Shown here one piece after another: positions 12,899 to 19,400 of a DNA stretch of 19,400 nucleotides. Position 1 is the stretch's first letter; every line of letters begins with the position of its first letter. A program made the translations under genes and the position numbers. A model generated the notes under the pieces. The model searched no databases and had not been told where the DNA came from. It saw only the letters and a list, made by a program, of their open reading frames with translations. Origin of the DNA: an uncultured Bacteroidota bacterium. GTDB taxonomy: Bacteria > Bacteroidota > Bacteroidia > Chitinophagales > Chitinophagaceae. The stretch is from assembly GCA_903929655.1 (NCBI GenBank), contig CAIYVS010000686.1, positions 1 through 19,400 on the forward strand, given 5' to 3'.

Positions 12899-12928
12899 AA
12901 AAAGTCCCGGAATACTTTAACATTCATA

Positions 12929-13531
12929 ATGAACAAATCTGCGTACCGCTATTTTATTATCAATAAGCCCCATAATATGCTTTCGCAATTCATCGGCTCA
13001 CCCGAAATGAACCGCCTGGGAGATATTGATTATGATTTCCCTGAAGGTATCCATGCCATAGGCCGCCTTGATAAAGAGTCTGAGGGATTACTGATCTTAA
13101 CAAACGATAAGCGGGTAACACGACTATTATTCAGCAGCAAAACCCCTCATAAAAGAACCTACCTGGTAATGGTGAAAAATGTTGTAAGTCCGGAAAAGTT
13201 ACAGGAACTGGCCACAGGTGTAACTATATCAGGAAAAAATGGAATTGACTACACCACCCCGCCTTGTGAAGTGCAGATAGTAAAGAAGCCGGTTGATCTG
13301 TTTGAAGGGGCGTTTGAGTATATAGAGAGCTGGCCGCATAGCTGGCTGACAATAACAGTTTATGAAGGCAAATATCACCAGATAAGGAAAATGGTATCGG
13401 CTGTGGGGCATAGATGCCAGCGGTTGATACGGCTATCCATTGAAGACATGGAATTGAATGATCTGCAACCAGGTTGCGTAAAAGAGTTAGGTCAACAAGC
13501 TTTTTTCAAGCTTCTTAAAATAGAGCAATAA
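12929..13531 (+). CDS. rRNA pseudouridine synthase of the RsuA/RluE group
   Basis: 200 residues from the ATG at 12929; an upstream TTG at 12848 would add 27 codons of non-conserved sequence running through the inverted repeat. It converts a uridine in ribosomal RNA to pseudouridine. It begins directly with the catalytic domain (YFIINKPHNML, 8-18) and lacks the N-terminal S4 domain, as RluE does. The signature GRLDKESEGLLILTND (45-60) contains the catalytic Asp48, and the C-terminal YHQIRKMVSAVGHRC is the second family motif. RluE modifies 23S rRNA U2457 in E. coli; the same site here is an inference. It converges on the helicase gene with only 7 nt between the coding ends. Confidence 0.9.
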   Translation: MNKSAYRYFIINKPHNMLSQFIGSPEMNRLGDIDYDFPEGIHAIGRLDKESEGLLILTNDKRVTRLLFSSKTPHKRTYLVMVKNVVSPEKLQELATGVTISGKNGIDYTTPPCEVQIVKKPVDLFEGAFEYIESWPHSWLTITVYEGKYHQIRKMVSAVGHRCQRLIRLSIEDMELNDLQPGCVKELGQQAFFKLLKIEQ

Positions 13532-13536
13532 TATCT

Positions 13537-13560
13537 GCCTATTTTTTAGGCTTTCTTTTT
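13537..13560 (+). terminator. Rho-independent terminator of the pseudouridine synthase
   Basis: A 5-bp stem GCCTA (13537-13541) / TAGGC (13547-13551) with a TTTTT loop is followed by TTTCTTTTT. It overlaps the final codons of the convergent helicase gene. The stem is short, so efficiency is uncertain. Confidence 0.55.
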
Positions 13561-14873
13561 ATAGGCTTGCCATATTTAGCCATCATTTTGTCTTTATAGC
13601 TCACCTTTTTTACTGCTGGTCTCTTCCTGTTCTTTTCAGATTTTTCATGAAAGGCCGCTCCCCTGTCTTCTCTTTTTGGAAGTTTTATGAGTACCTCTTT
13701 CATCCTTACTTTAGGTTTCTCATCTTCTGTAAGCACATCAGATATTTCCAGGTCTGTTGGTAACGGCAGGATAGGTATCATATAGTTCATCAAAGCCTCT
13801 ATAGCGGCTTGCGATTCTTTTTCCCTTTCGGTAATAAAGGCTATCGCTATACCGGGCTTATCTGCCCTGCCCGTTCTCCCTATGCGGTGCATATAATTTT
13901 CCGGCACCTCCGGCAAATCAAAATTGATGACATGCGTTACATGCTCCACATCAATACCACGGGCTATGATATCGGTAGCGATTATAAAACGGTAAGTGCC
14001 GTCTTTAAATTGGTTAACCGTATTGAACCTGTGATTCTGCTCTTTGTTGGAATGTATTACCCCCACTTTACCCGGAAATTTAGGTTCTATCTCCTCATAT
14101 AATTGGTCAGCCAGGCTTTTGGTAGCAACAAATACAAGCACCTTGCTCATCTCCGGGTCCCATGAAAGAAGCAACTCCAGCAGGTTTACTTTAGTGTAAA
14201 AGTTAGGCACATCGTAAGCCACTTGTTTAATATTGGCAAGCGGGGTTCCTGTAGGCGCAGCCTCAATGATAACCGGATCATTAAAATGCGTTTTTATCAG
14301 TAACTCTACATCATCCGTAATAGTTGCAGAAAACAAAAGATTTTGTCTCTTCGTTGGTAAAAGGTCAAGTATATTATTTACCTGCGTACGGAAGCCCAGG
14401 TTCAGCATCTCGTCCATTTCATCAATAATCAGGCGTTTTATAGCTTTCATCTTCATAGCCCCGTCATAAGCAAGGTCCATTAACCTGCCTGGAGTTGCCA
14501 CTACCACATCCGCGCCATTTTCCAGGGCTGCAGCCTGGGGTTTCATATTCACACCGCCATATACACCCACCACTTCAAGTGTAAGATAAGTGCTTAATTT
14601 TTTCACCTGTTCCACCACCTGCACCACCAGTTCACGGGTTGGAACAATGATTAATATCTGCGGAAACCGGTCTTTAGAATATTTCCATAGTCTAAGGCAC
14701 GGTAAAAGATAGGCAAATGTCTTACCAGTACCCGTCTGGGCAATACCACAAACGTCCCTGCCGGACATAATTACAGAAAAGGCTCTTTCTTGTATAGTAG
14801 TAGGCGTAGTATAGCCAAGATCACCTAAAGCATTTAATAAAGGGGTATTCAGATTCAGCTCAGAAAAAGTCAT
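13539..14873 (-). CDS. DEAD-box RNA helicase (RhlE/DbpA-like)
   Basis: 444 residues. It unwinds RNA with ATP, probably in ribosome assembly or RNA decay. Motifs in order: Q motif TPTTIQ (23-28), Walker A AQTGTGKT (45-52), PTREL (78-82), TPGR (127-130), motif II as DEMD (151-154) instead of DEAD, SAT (182-184), ARGID (304-308) and HRIGRTGR (329-336). The C-terminal 40 residues are strongly basic (many Lys and Arg), a likely RNA-binding tail. The ATG at 14873 lies 7 nt below a TACCTTTG box, so the mRNA is probably leaderless or nearly so. The adjacent RNA-modification genes suggest a ribosome-biogenesis neighbourhood, though spacing does not prove an operon. Confidence 0.93.
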   Translation of the reverse strand: MTFSELNLNTPLLNALGDLGYTTPTTIQERAFSVIMSGRDVCGIAQTGTGKTFAYLLPCLRLWKYSKDRFPQILIIVPTRELVVQVVEQVKKLSTYLTLEVVGVYGGVNMKPQAAALENGADVVVATPGRLMDLAYDGAMKMKAIKRLIIDEMDEMLNLGFRTQVNNILDLLPTKRQNLLFSATITDDVELLIKTHFNDPVIIEAAPTGTPLANIKQVAYDVPNFYTKVNLLELLLSWDPEMSKVLVFVATKSLADQLYEEIEPKFPGKVGVIHSNKEQNHRFNTVNQFKDGTYRFIIATDIIARGIDVEHVTHVINFDLPEVPENYMHRIGRTGRADKPGIAIAFITEREKESQAAIEALMNYMIPILPLPTDLEISDVLTEDEKPKVRMKEVLIKLPKREDRGAAFHEKSEKNRKRPAVKKVSYKDKMMAKYGKPIKRKPKK

Positions 14874-14880
14874 ATGTCCG

Positions 14881-14888
14881 CAAAGGTA
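14881..14888 (-). promoter_or_regulatory. -7 box (TACCTTTG) of the helicase gene
   Basis: The minus strand reads TACCTTTG, an exact TAnnTTTG, with 7 nt (CGGACAT) between it and the ATG. Transcription would start at or next to the start codon. The same box and spacing stand before the THUMP methyltransferase gene (16715-16722). No -33 TTTG is evident. Confidence 0.65.
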
Positions 14889-14932
14889 AGCTAATCCTTT
14901 TTGATAGGGATTTCACGCTAAACACCACTTTT

Positions 14933-15520
14933 TCATCCCTTCTTCACCCACAGTTTCAGTTTCCCATCAAAATATGTTTCAAGCAATTGATAAGAACCCG
15001 GTATCTCTGTAATCCCTAACCAATAAGTAGCTAAACGTGTCCCGGTCGGCATGGCATTCAATTGTTTTAGAAAATGTGCCGTATAAAGTTCATAGAGTTC
15101 AGTTGAAAACTTTGCCTTATTATCCAGCACATCCGAAAACACCAGGTTTTCATGAAAAGAATTATAGAAATAGATACTCGTATAATCATGAATATCTATC
15201 TCTGTGAAATTGCAATTTATTAACGCTACCCTTTCTAATCCTATTCGTTTAATGACCTTATTACCAATCCTCACAAAATGTTGTCTTTGCTCAATACCTG
15301 TAAACTGACCCTTTGTAAAATGACTGCCAGCCATGCAAAACTTCCCCGTTCCTGCCCCAATATCTACAACCTTGGCATCTTCATCAGGAGCTAGGAATTG
15401 AGATGCTGTTAACGCAACGTTCAGTGGAGTAAAATGTAAAACAGATAGTTCCTGTATGTATATAGGAAAAAGAGAATCAAATTCAGAATCAGATGAAAAA
15501 GGATTAGTACCAGGAATCAT
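14933..15520 (-). CDS. Class I SAM-dependent methyltransferase, substrate unknown
   Basis: 195 residues with a Rossmann-type methyltransferase core. Motif I is VVDIGAGTGKFC (51-62), and the acidic end of strand 2 is GIEQRQ (75-80). An INCNFTEID segment (101-109) fits the next strand, and IYFYNSFHENL (116-126) lies where the catalytic or substrate-binding loop would be. It shares one base with the stop of the THUMP methyltransferase gene (TAATG), so the two are almost certainly cotranscribed and translationally coupled. The pairing suggests an RNA or translation-related substrate, but the sequence does not identify it. Confidence 0.82.
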   Translation of the reverse strand: MIPGTNPFSSDSEFDSLFPIYIQELSVLHFTPLNVALTASQFLAPDEDAKVVDIGAGTGKFCMAGSHFTKGQFTGIEQRQHFVRIGNKVIKRIGLERVALINCNFTEIDIHDYTSIYFYNSFHENLVFSDVLDNKAKFSTELYELYTAHFLKQLNAMPTGTRLATYWLGITEIPGSYQLLETYFDGKLKLWVKKG

Positions 15521-16707
15521 TATTTTACATTTTCAGGTTCCAGTACCATTCTCCTGCTTCCATCATACAGTTCAAACTCCAGCAAGCGGCAATCTATTAT
15601 GCTCGTATAAAACTCAATTCTGCGCTTGGCCTTAAGTCCTATCTTTTTTGCAAGATTCATATTGCCTGTAAAAATGTAACCAAAGTATCCCCCGCATTTC
15701 TTTTTCATAAAATCACCTATAAGGCCATAAGTGGCTTCCAGTTCTGTTTCTTCGCCAAGCCTTTCTCCATATTCGGGATTCATGAACATAATACCACTTG
15801 ATGATTTGGGAACTTCAGTTTCAGCAAAATCGCAAACAGCAAATTGTATCAGCTTGACTACGCCCGCTGCAATTGCATTTTTCCTTGCATTCTCAATGGC
15901 AATATTGCTATAATCCGTTGCAATGATCTGCAAGCCGGGAACATCTATTATCTGCTTGTCCAGCAACTCCATTTCCTTATCATACACTTCCGGATCGTAA
16001 CCGGCAAGATGCATAAAAGCATAATTAAGCCTGAACAGTCCGGGGCGTGTATTGGTAGCAATGAGCGCCGCCTCAATAGCCACAGTACCCGAACCACACA
16101 TCGGGTTAACAAAGGGCGATACCCTGTCCCAGCGCGTCGCCAGTATGGTAGCCGCCGCCAGGGCCTCCAGCATAGGTGCGCGGCCCGGTATTTTCCGATA
16201 TCCATGCCTCGCCAGCGAATCTCCCGAAGTATCTATAAATAGTTCGGCATCATCATTCTTCCAGAATAAATGCACAACTACACCTTTCAGTTCGGACCCT
16301 GTAGAAGGTCGTTTACCTGTTTTCTCCCGCATATGGTCCACAATAGCATCTTTTACCCGCAGGTTAGCAAACATGCTGTTATTAATAGTATCGTTCATCA
16401 CATTACTAGTCACCGAAAAATAGCCTTCATCCGCTATAATGTCTTCCCAGGCATAATCAACAATATTATTATAAACCGCATCTGCATCAGGCGCATCAAA
16501 CTGCTTCAGGCTATATAATACCTGGCTTGCACAACGCAGGTTAAGGTTCAGTTTAATACAATCATTTATAGTGCCTTTCAGGTGTAGGCCTGTAACAAAG
16601 GAGTCCTCTATATTGAAACCAAGTTCTTTTACCTCCTGCTCCAGGTAGGGAGAAAGGCGTTTATGGCAGGTAATAGTAATGGGTGCTATAATATTAAATA
16701 AAGACAT
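15520..16707 (-). CDS. THUMP-domain rRNA guanine-N2 methyltransferase (RlmL N-half-like)
   Basis: 395 residues, matching the COG0116 family that methylates guanine N2 in 23S rRNA (the N-terminal half of E. coli RlmL modifies G2445). Residues about 1-50 form a ferredoxin-like lead-in and about 50-162 the RNA-binding THUMP domain. The methyltransferase core has motif I NPMCGSGTVAIEAAL (201-215), an acidic IIATDYS (261-267) and the catalytic loop NPEYGERL (310-317). Enterobacterial members have NPPYGERL here, so Glu replaces the second Pro. A TACCTTTG box ends 7 nt before the ATG, implying a leaderless mRNA. The next gene is coupled by TAATG. Confidence 0.92.
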   Translation of the reverse strand: MSLFNIIAPITITCHKRLSPYLEQEVKELGFNIEDSFVTGLHLKGTINDCIKLNLNLRCASQVLYSLKQFDAPDADAVYNNIVDYAWEDIIADEGYFSVTSNVMNDTINNSMFANLRVKDAIVDHMREKTGKRPSTGSELKGVVVHLFWKNDDAELFIDTSGDSLARHGYRKIPGRAPMLEALAAATILATRWDRVSPFVNPMCGSGTVAIEAALIATNTRPGLFRLNYAFMHLAGYDPEVYDKEMELLDKQIIDVPGLQIIATDYSNIAIENARKNAIAAGVVKLIQFAVCDFAETEVPKSSSGIMFMNPEYGERLGEETELEATYGLIGDFMKKKCGGYFGYIFTGNMNLAKKIGLKAKRRIEFYTSIIDCRLLEFELYDGSRRMVLEPENVK

Positions 16708-16714
16708 TTGTCTG

Positions 16715-16722
16715 CAAAGGTA
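16715..16722 (-). promoter_or_regulatory. -7 box (TACCTTTG) of the THUMP methyltransferase gene
   Basis: The minus strand carries TACCTTTG followed by 7 nt (CAGACAA) and the ATG at 16707. This is identical in box and spacing to the helicase promoter, and the intervening bases are also similar (CAGACAA against CGGACAT). Confidence 0.65.
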
Positions 16723-16749
16723 AATACCAATGATTTTATCTGTTTAATA

Positions 16750-16778
16750 AAAATAAAAAAGACCGGATCATCCGGTCT
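16750..16778 (-). terminator. Rho-independent terminator of the cold-shock gene
   Basis: A perfect 8-bp stem AGACCGGA / TCCGGTCT (16760-16778) around a 3-nt loop. On the minus strand it is followed by TTTTTATTTTTATT. It lies 24 nt past the cold-shock gene stop and shields the methyltransferase gene downstream from read-through. Confidence 0.88.
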
Positions 16779-16802
16779 AAAATAAGGTAATCTCCTGATT
16801 TT

Positions 16803-17009
16803 TTATCTTAAAACACGAACGTTAACTGCGTTCATTCCTTTTCTACCTTGTTGTAACTCAAATTCTACATGATCATTTTCTTTTACCTGATCTTTAAGCC
16901 CGCTTACGTGAACAAATGTTTCCTGGTTTGAATTGTCATGCTTAATGAAACCAAAACCTTTGCCTTCATTAAAGAACTTAACAGTCCCTGTTTGTTTTTG
17001 TGTTTGCAC
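16803..17009 (-). CDS. Cold-shock domain protein (CspA-like)
   Basis: 68 residues, the full size of a single cold-shock domain. RNP1 is KGFGFI (17-22) and RNP2 lies in FVHVSGL (32-38), with TVKFFNEGK (9-17) leading in. Such proteins bind single-stranded RNA and act as RNA chaperones. The start is a GTG at 17009, since no in-frame ATG lies nearby; the N-terminus QTQKQTGTV is a few residues longer than usual. The gene follows the fatty-acid desaturase by 91 nt on the same strand and ends at a strong terminator. A perfect 8-bp inverted repeat touches its start codon. Confidence 0.93.
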   Translation of the reverse strand: MQTQKQTGTVKFFNEGKGFGFIKHDNSNQETFVHVSGLKDQVKENDHVEFELQQGRKGMNAVNVRVLR

Positions 17010-17043
17010 TTTACTATAAAATTTAATAATTAATAATAGTAAA
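17010..17043 (-). promoter_or_regulatory. 8-bp inverted repeat abutting the cold-shock gene start
   Basis: TTTACTAT (17010-17017) and ATAGTAAA (17036-17043) are exact reverse complements around an 18-nt AT-only spacer, and the proximal arm ends at the base next to the GTG. As RNA it would form an AU-rich hairpin at the ribosome entry site; as DNA it could be an operator. TAAATTTT lies inside it and could be a weak -7 box. Confidence 0.4.
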
Positions 17044-17100
17044 GATAATACTTACGTGAAATAAAAAAATGTTTTAAGCTAAATATTTTAGGGCCATTCC

Positions 17101-18207
17101 TTAGACCCTTCCCATTTTCCGCAGCATTTTGCCGTGCTCTATCAACGCATGTACAAATGTGGGCTGTTCCAGGTATGGCAAACCATAATTTTGGGCTGTT
17201 TCACGCACAATTACCGCCAGTTTCTTGTAATGTACATGACATATATGCGGAAATAAGTGATGCTCTATTTGATGATTAAGGCCTCCAATGAACCAAGCCA
17301 TGATACGGCTGCGCGGCGCAAAATTAGCAGTATTCAATAATTGGTGGATAGCCCAGTTATTCTCCATCTTACGACTCTCAGGAGGTAGCGGAAATTCCGC
17401 ATCTTCCAGCACATGCGCCAATTGGAATATACACGATAAAGACAACCCTGCCACTGCATGAAGTATCAGGAAGCCATAAACAACGTAATACCAAGGCATA
17501 CCTGAGAATAAAATAGGTAAAACCAGGATATAAGTATAATAGATCACTTTGTAAATGCTGAGTTCAAGAAGCGCCTTACCTAGCGTCAGCTTTTCTTTCT
17601 TCAATAACCCTTTCTTTTCATAGAGGAATATAAGGCGGTAGTCCTTATAAGTAACCCATTGCAAAGTCAGCAGGCAATACAGGAACCACGCATATATATG
17701 CTGAAAACGGTGCACTTTATATCTTTTCGTTTGTGGAGAAAAACGCAGCAAAAGGCCGGCGTCAATATCTTCGTCCAAACCGGCAATATTGGTATAAGTA
17801 TGATGCAATACATTATGTTGTATCCTCCAGGTAACATCATAACCACCCACCACATTCACCACATCGCCAACTATTTTGTTTACCATCTTATTATCAGAAT
17901 AAGAGCCATGGTTGGAATCATGGTGCACCCCGCAACCAATGCCCACCATGCCCAGGCCCATAAGAAACCAAAGTCCGAAAAACAAAAATGGACTTGCCGC
18001 ACCCAGGCTCGTAACAATAAAAATATAAGGCACAAAAAACAGGGATACCATTGCCACAGTTTTCCATTTCATGGCAGTGTTACCATGAGGTTCTATCTTA
18101 TTTTCCTGGAAAAAAGTATCAATTTTATTTTTAAGAGTATCGTAGAATCCTTCACCATTACGTGGAGCAAAACGAACAATATTGACCTTATTACTTATTA
18201 CAGACAA
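17101..18207 (-). CDS. Membrane fatty-acid desaturase (linoleoyl-CoA desaturase-like)
   Basis: 368 residues, four or so membrane spans (about 48-68, 74-92, 170-188, 220-260). It has the three di-iron histidine boxes of acyl desaturases: HDSNH (96-100), HNVLHH (131-136) and QIEHH (313-317). A Gln in place of the first His of box 3 is typical of front-end (delta-5/delta-6-type) desaturases, but no cytochrome b5 domain is fused. It introduces a double bond into membrane acyl chains and raises fluidity. The start is a TTG (18207): a stop codon lies eight codons upstream and the next in-frame ATG is codon 46. It lies upstream of a cold-shock gene on the same strand, consistent with cold adaptation. 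Confidence 0.92.
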   Translation of the reverse strand: MSVISNKVNIVRFAPRNGEGFYDTLKNKIDTFFQENKIEPHGNTAMKWKTVAMVSLFFVPYIFIVTSLGAASPFLFFGLWFLMGLGMVGIGCGVHHDSNHGSYSDNKMVNKIVGDVVNVVGGYDVTWRIQHNVLHHTYTNIAGLDEDIDAGLLLRFSPQTKRYKVHRFQHIYAWFLYCLLTLQWVTYKDYRLIFLYEKKGLLKKEKLTLGKALLELSIYKVIYYTYILVLPILFSGMPWYYVVYGFLILHAVAGLSLSCIFQLAHVLEDAEFPLPPESRKMENNWAIHQLLNTANFAPRSRIMAWFIGGLNHQIEHHLFPHICHVHYKKLAVIVRETAQNYGLPYLEQPTFVHALIEHGKMLRKMGRV

Positions 18208-18222
18208 TTTATAAAATTTTTA

Positions 18223-18230
18223 TAAAGGTA
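18223..18230 (-). promoter_or_regulatory. Probable -7 box (TACCTTTA) of the desaturase gene
   Basis: The minus strand reads TACCTTTA, one base from TAnnTTTG, 15 nt before the TTG start. Transcription would start near 18216. Its core matches the boxes before the helicase and THUMP methyltransferase genes. Confidence 0.5.
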
Positions 18231-18285
18231 CGCCCAAATTGTGGTATATCTAAATTATTGTTTTACAATATATTATTTATCGTCC

Positions 18286-18792
18286 CTATTTGAAATTCTC
18301 AAGCTTTGTTTTGATGGCTGCAGATTCCTTTAGTTTGTTTTGTATAGCATATACCTGCTTCAAAGCTATCATAGAAGAATGATAATCACTTTTTTCTTCA
18401 TTATTAAGTGTAGAAGCCTTGGCGTCTAAAGTATTGTATACCTTCTCCAGGTGCGGTAATGATTTATCAAAATAGGCATCGCGTTGTTTCTTAAGATCGT
18501 CATATTTCTTCTGCTCTTCTTTTGATGTTCCGGTTATGTCATTCATTTGGTCATTCATACCTGTGCCTTCATTAAAGTAAAGTGCACCTAAATTATAGTG
18601 ATAATCCGTATTTTCAGGATTCAACCTTAATGCATTCTGGTAAGAGCTTTCTGCTTTAGTTACCAATTCATCATAATTAGCCGGTTTCTTCCCATCCTTG
18701 GGGAAAGCCATATTTTGATAAAAAGTAGCTAGGTCAAAAGAGAGGTCAGGATTATTAGGCTCCTTAGCAGCATTTTCTTCCAGCTTTTTCAA
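18286..18792 (-). CDS. TPR protein, C-terminal part; probably a 5'-truncated remnant
   Basis: 168 residues if begun at the TTG at 18792. It contains tetratricopeptide-type helices: NPDLSFDLATFYQNMA (about 14-29), SSYQNALRLNPENTDYHYNL (about 50-69) and a helix-rich C-terminus. The reading frame stays open and TPR-like upstream to 18882 (residues such as EELNYYIKTGKQSDLL) but has no ATG there, and a stop codon precedes it. An ATG at 18878 in another frame begins a signal-peptide-like MKKLLFSLMML and stops after 16 codons. Together these suggest a longer, possibly exported TPR protein that has lost its 5' half. The DNA beyond is AT-rich and unrelated. TPR proteins mediate protein contacts; no partner is evident. 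Confidence 0.65.
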   Translation of the reverse strand: MKKLEENAAKEPNNPDLSFDLATFYQNMAFPKDGKKPANYDELVTKAESSYQNALRLNPENTDYHYNLGALYFNEGTGMNDQMNDITGTSKEEQKKYDDLKKQRDAYFDKSLPHLEKVYNTLDAKASTLNNEEKSDYHSSMIALKQVYAIQNKLKESAAIKTKLENFK

Positions 18793-18911
18793 AAGATCAG
18801 ATTGTTTGCCGGTTTTGATATAATAATTTAACTCTTCAGTTCTGATAGCATCATCAAAGAGAATAATAATTTTTTCATAAGTTTAATTTTTTTTGTTTAT
18901 ATCTGGAAATC

Positions 18912-18939
18912 TGGAAATAAAGATACGTGCATATTTCCA
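18912..18939. repeat. 8-bp inverted repeat at the edge of the AT-rich segment
   Basis: TGGAAATA (18912-18919) and TATTTCCA (18932-18939) are exact reverse complements with a 12-nt spacer. An overlapping tandem ATCTGGAA repeat starts at 18901. The repeat lies between the broken end of the TPR gene and the small-gene chain, with no T-tract to make it a terminator, so it may mark a recombination junction. Confidence 0.45.
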
Positions 18940-18958
18940 ATAAAAAAAATGAATAGCA

Positions 18959-19099
18959 TCAAAAATTAGAAAATCTTGTATTAAAAACATAATTATCTAA
19001 TAATGAGTTCTTTTCAATTAACATTCCAAATTCATCTAGTGCTAAATTCCAAAATTCTGCATATTCTTGTAATGTCATTCCTACAATAATTGGTTTCAT
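18959..19099 (-). CDS. 46-residue protein of unknown function
   Basis: Encodes 46 residues starting MKPIIVGMTLQEYAEFWN and ending in an acidic-to-neutral tail (NTRFSNF). No family is recognised. Its ATG overlaps the stop of the 40-residue gene upstream in an ATGA, and that gene overlaps a third the same way, which is strong evidence that the chain is translated. Base composition is far more AT-rich than in the genes to the left, as in phage or mobile-element genes. Confidence 0.6.
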   Translation of the reverse strand: MKPIIVGMTLQEYAEFWNLALDEFGMLIEKNSLLDNYVFNTRFSNF

Positions 19100-19218
19100 A
19101 GTGCTTTTTTTAGTTTTTTAAGCCTGTTTTTTGCGTCTAAATAATCCTTCTTTCTCTTTTCCTTGGTTTTTTCATAGTACGCCCTTTGATAGGCTAATTG
19201 TTGTTTTGTGAGTTTCAT
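19096..19218 (-). CDS. 40-residue highly basic protein of unknown function
   Basis: Encodes 40 residues, nearly half Lys, Arg or Gln (MKLTKQQLAYQRAYYEKTKE, continuing KRKKDYLDAKNRLKKLKKAL), predicted as one long amphipathic helix. It could bind nucleic acid or act as a small phage-type accessory protein; no homologue is recognised. It overlaps both neighbours by 4 bp (ATGA at each end). Confidence 0.6.
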   Translation of the reverse strand: MKLTKQQLAYQRAYYEKTKEKRKKDYLDAKNRLKKLKKAL

Positions 19219-19400
19219 TTCTTCTGATTAATTTTATATTCCTCTTCGCAACATTCTAACATGCCACGGTTTTTTCTAAATAATAATTCTGGAAAAATAT
19301 TATATTCAATGCCCTTTTTAATTTTTGCATAATTCATTGGTTCAGTATTTTTGTCATTACATAAATTTGTGTAGTGATTTTTTAATTCTTCAAAAGATCG
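19215..19400 (-). CDS. 3' part of an unidentified gene (runs off the right edge)
   Basis: An open minus-strand frame of 61 residues enters from the right edge and stops at TGA 19215-19217, overlapping the next gene's ATG as ATGA. Visible residues include EELKNHYTNLCNDKNTEP, PELLFRKNRGMLECCEEEY and a Lys-rich end. The CC pair and acidic run are notable, but no family is recognised. The composition is very AT-rich, like its two downstream partners. Confidence 0.6.
   Translation of the reverse strand, partial: RSFEELKNHYTNLCNDKNTEPMNYAKIKKGIEYNIFPELLFRKNRGMLECCEEEYKINQKK

Noticed and set aside
12848..12928. Upstream TTG start for the pseudouridine synthase
   Set aside because: The added 27 codons run through an inverted repeat and do not resemble the family, which begins at the ATG at 12929.

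Overview
The window reads as a chromosomal segment of a Bacteroidota species, most likely of the Chitinophagaceae/Sphingobacteriia type. The evidence is moderate-to-low GC, almost no Shine-Dalgarno sequences, repeated Bacteroidota-type promoter boxes (TAnnTTTG, sometimes with TTTG about 20 nt upstream), and gene families typical of that phylum. No rRNA, tRNA, CRISPR array or complete insertion sequence was seen.

Layout. (1) Positions 1-4209, mostly minus strand: a pentapeptide-repeat protein, a secreted esterase, a lipoprotein-like esterase with a C-terminal TPR-like tail, and a previously uncalled 46-residue membrane protein coupled to it by an ATGA overlap. Upstream of them lies toxin-antitoxin pair 1 (TA1). 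(2) Positions 4304-7160: recG. Its 5' end is present twice, and TA2 sits between a broken first copy and the functional second copy. (3) Positions 7250-12036: a drug-efflux operon with a TetR-type regulator, a TolC-type outer-membrane channel, an EmrA-type adaptor and an EmrB-type 14-helix transporter. It is preceded by a 38-bp near-palindromic operator that overlaps a consensus promoter. A terminator follows. (4) Positions 12185-12732: TA3, paralogous to TA1. (5) Positions 12929-16707: RNA-modification and RNA-remodelling housekeeping genes (a pseudouridine synthase, a DEAD-box helicase, a small methyltransferase and a THUMP-domain rRNA methyltransferase). (6) Positions 16803-18207: a cold-shock protein and a fatty-acid desaturase, both plausible parts of temperature or membrane adaptation. 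(7) Positions 18286-19400: a TPR protein that looks truncated at its 5' end, followed by very AT-rich DNA with three tiny genes chained by ATGA overlaps. This has the look of the edge of a mobile or prophage-like segment.

The most unusual feature is the duplicated recG 5' end flanking TA2: about 110 bp, 81% identical over the 23 aligned codons, with differences concentrated at third codon positions. This suggests that an addiction module was captured at recG by a long target duplication or by recombination with a related genome. Neither copy has an in-frame ATG, so recG probably starts at a non-AUG codon or has lost its original start.
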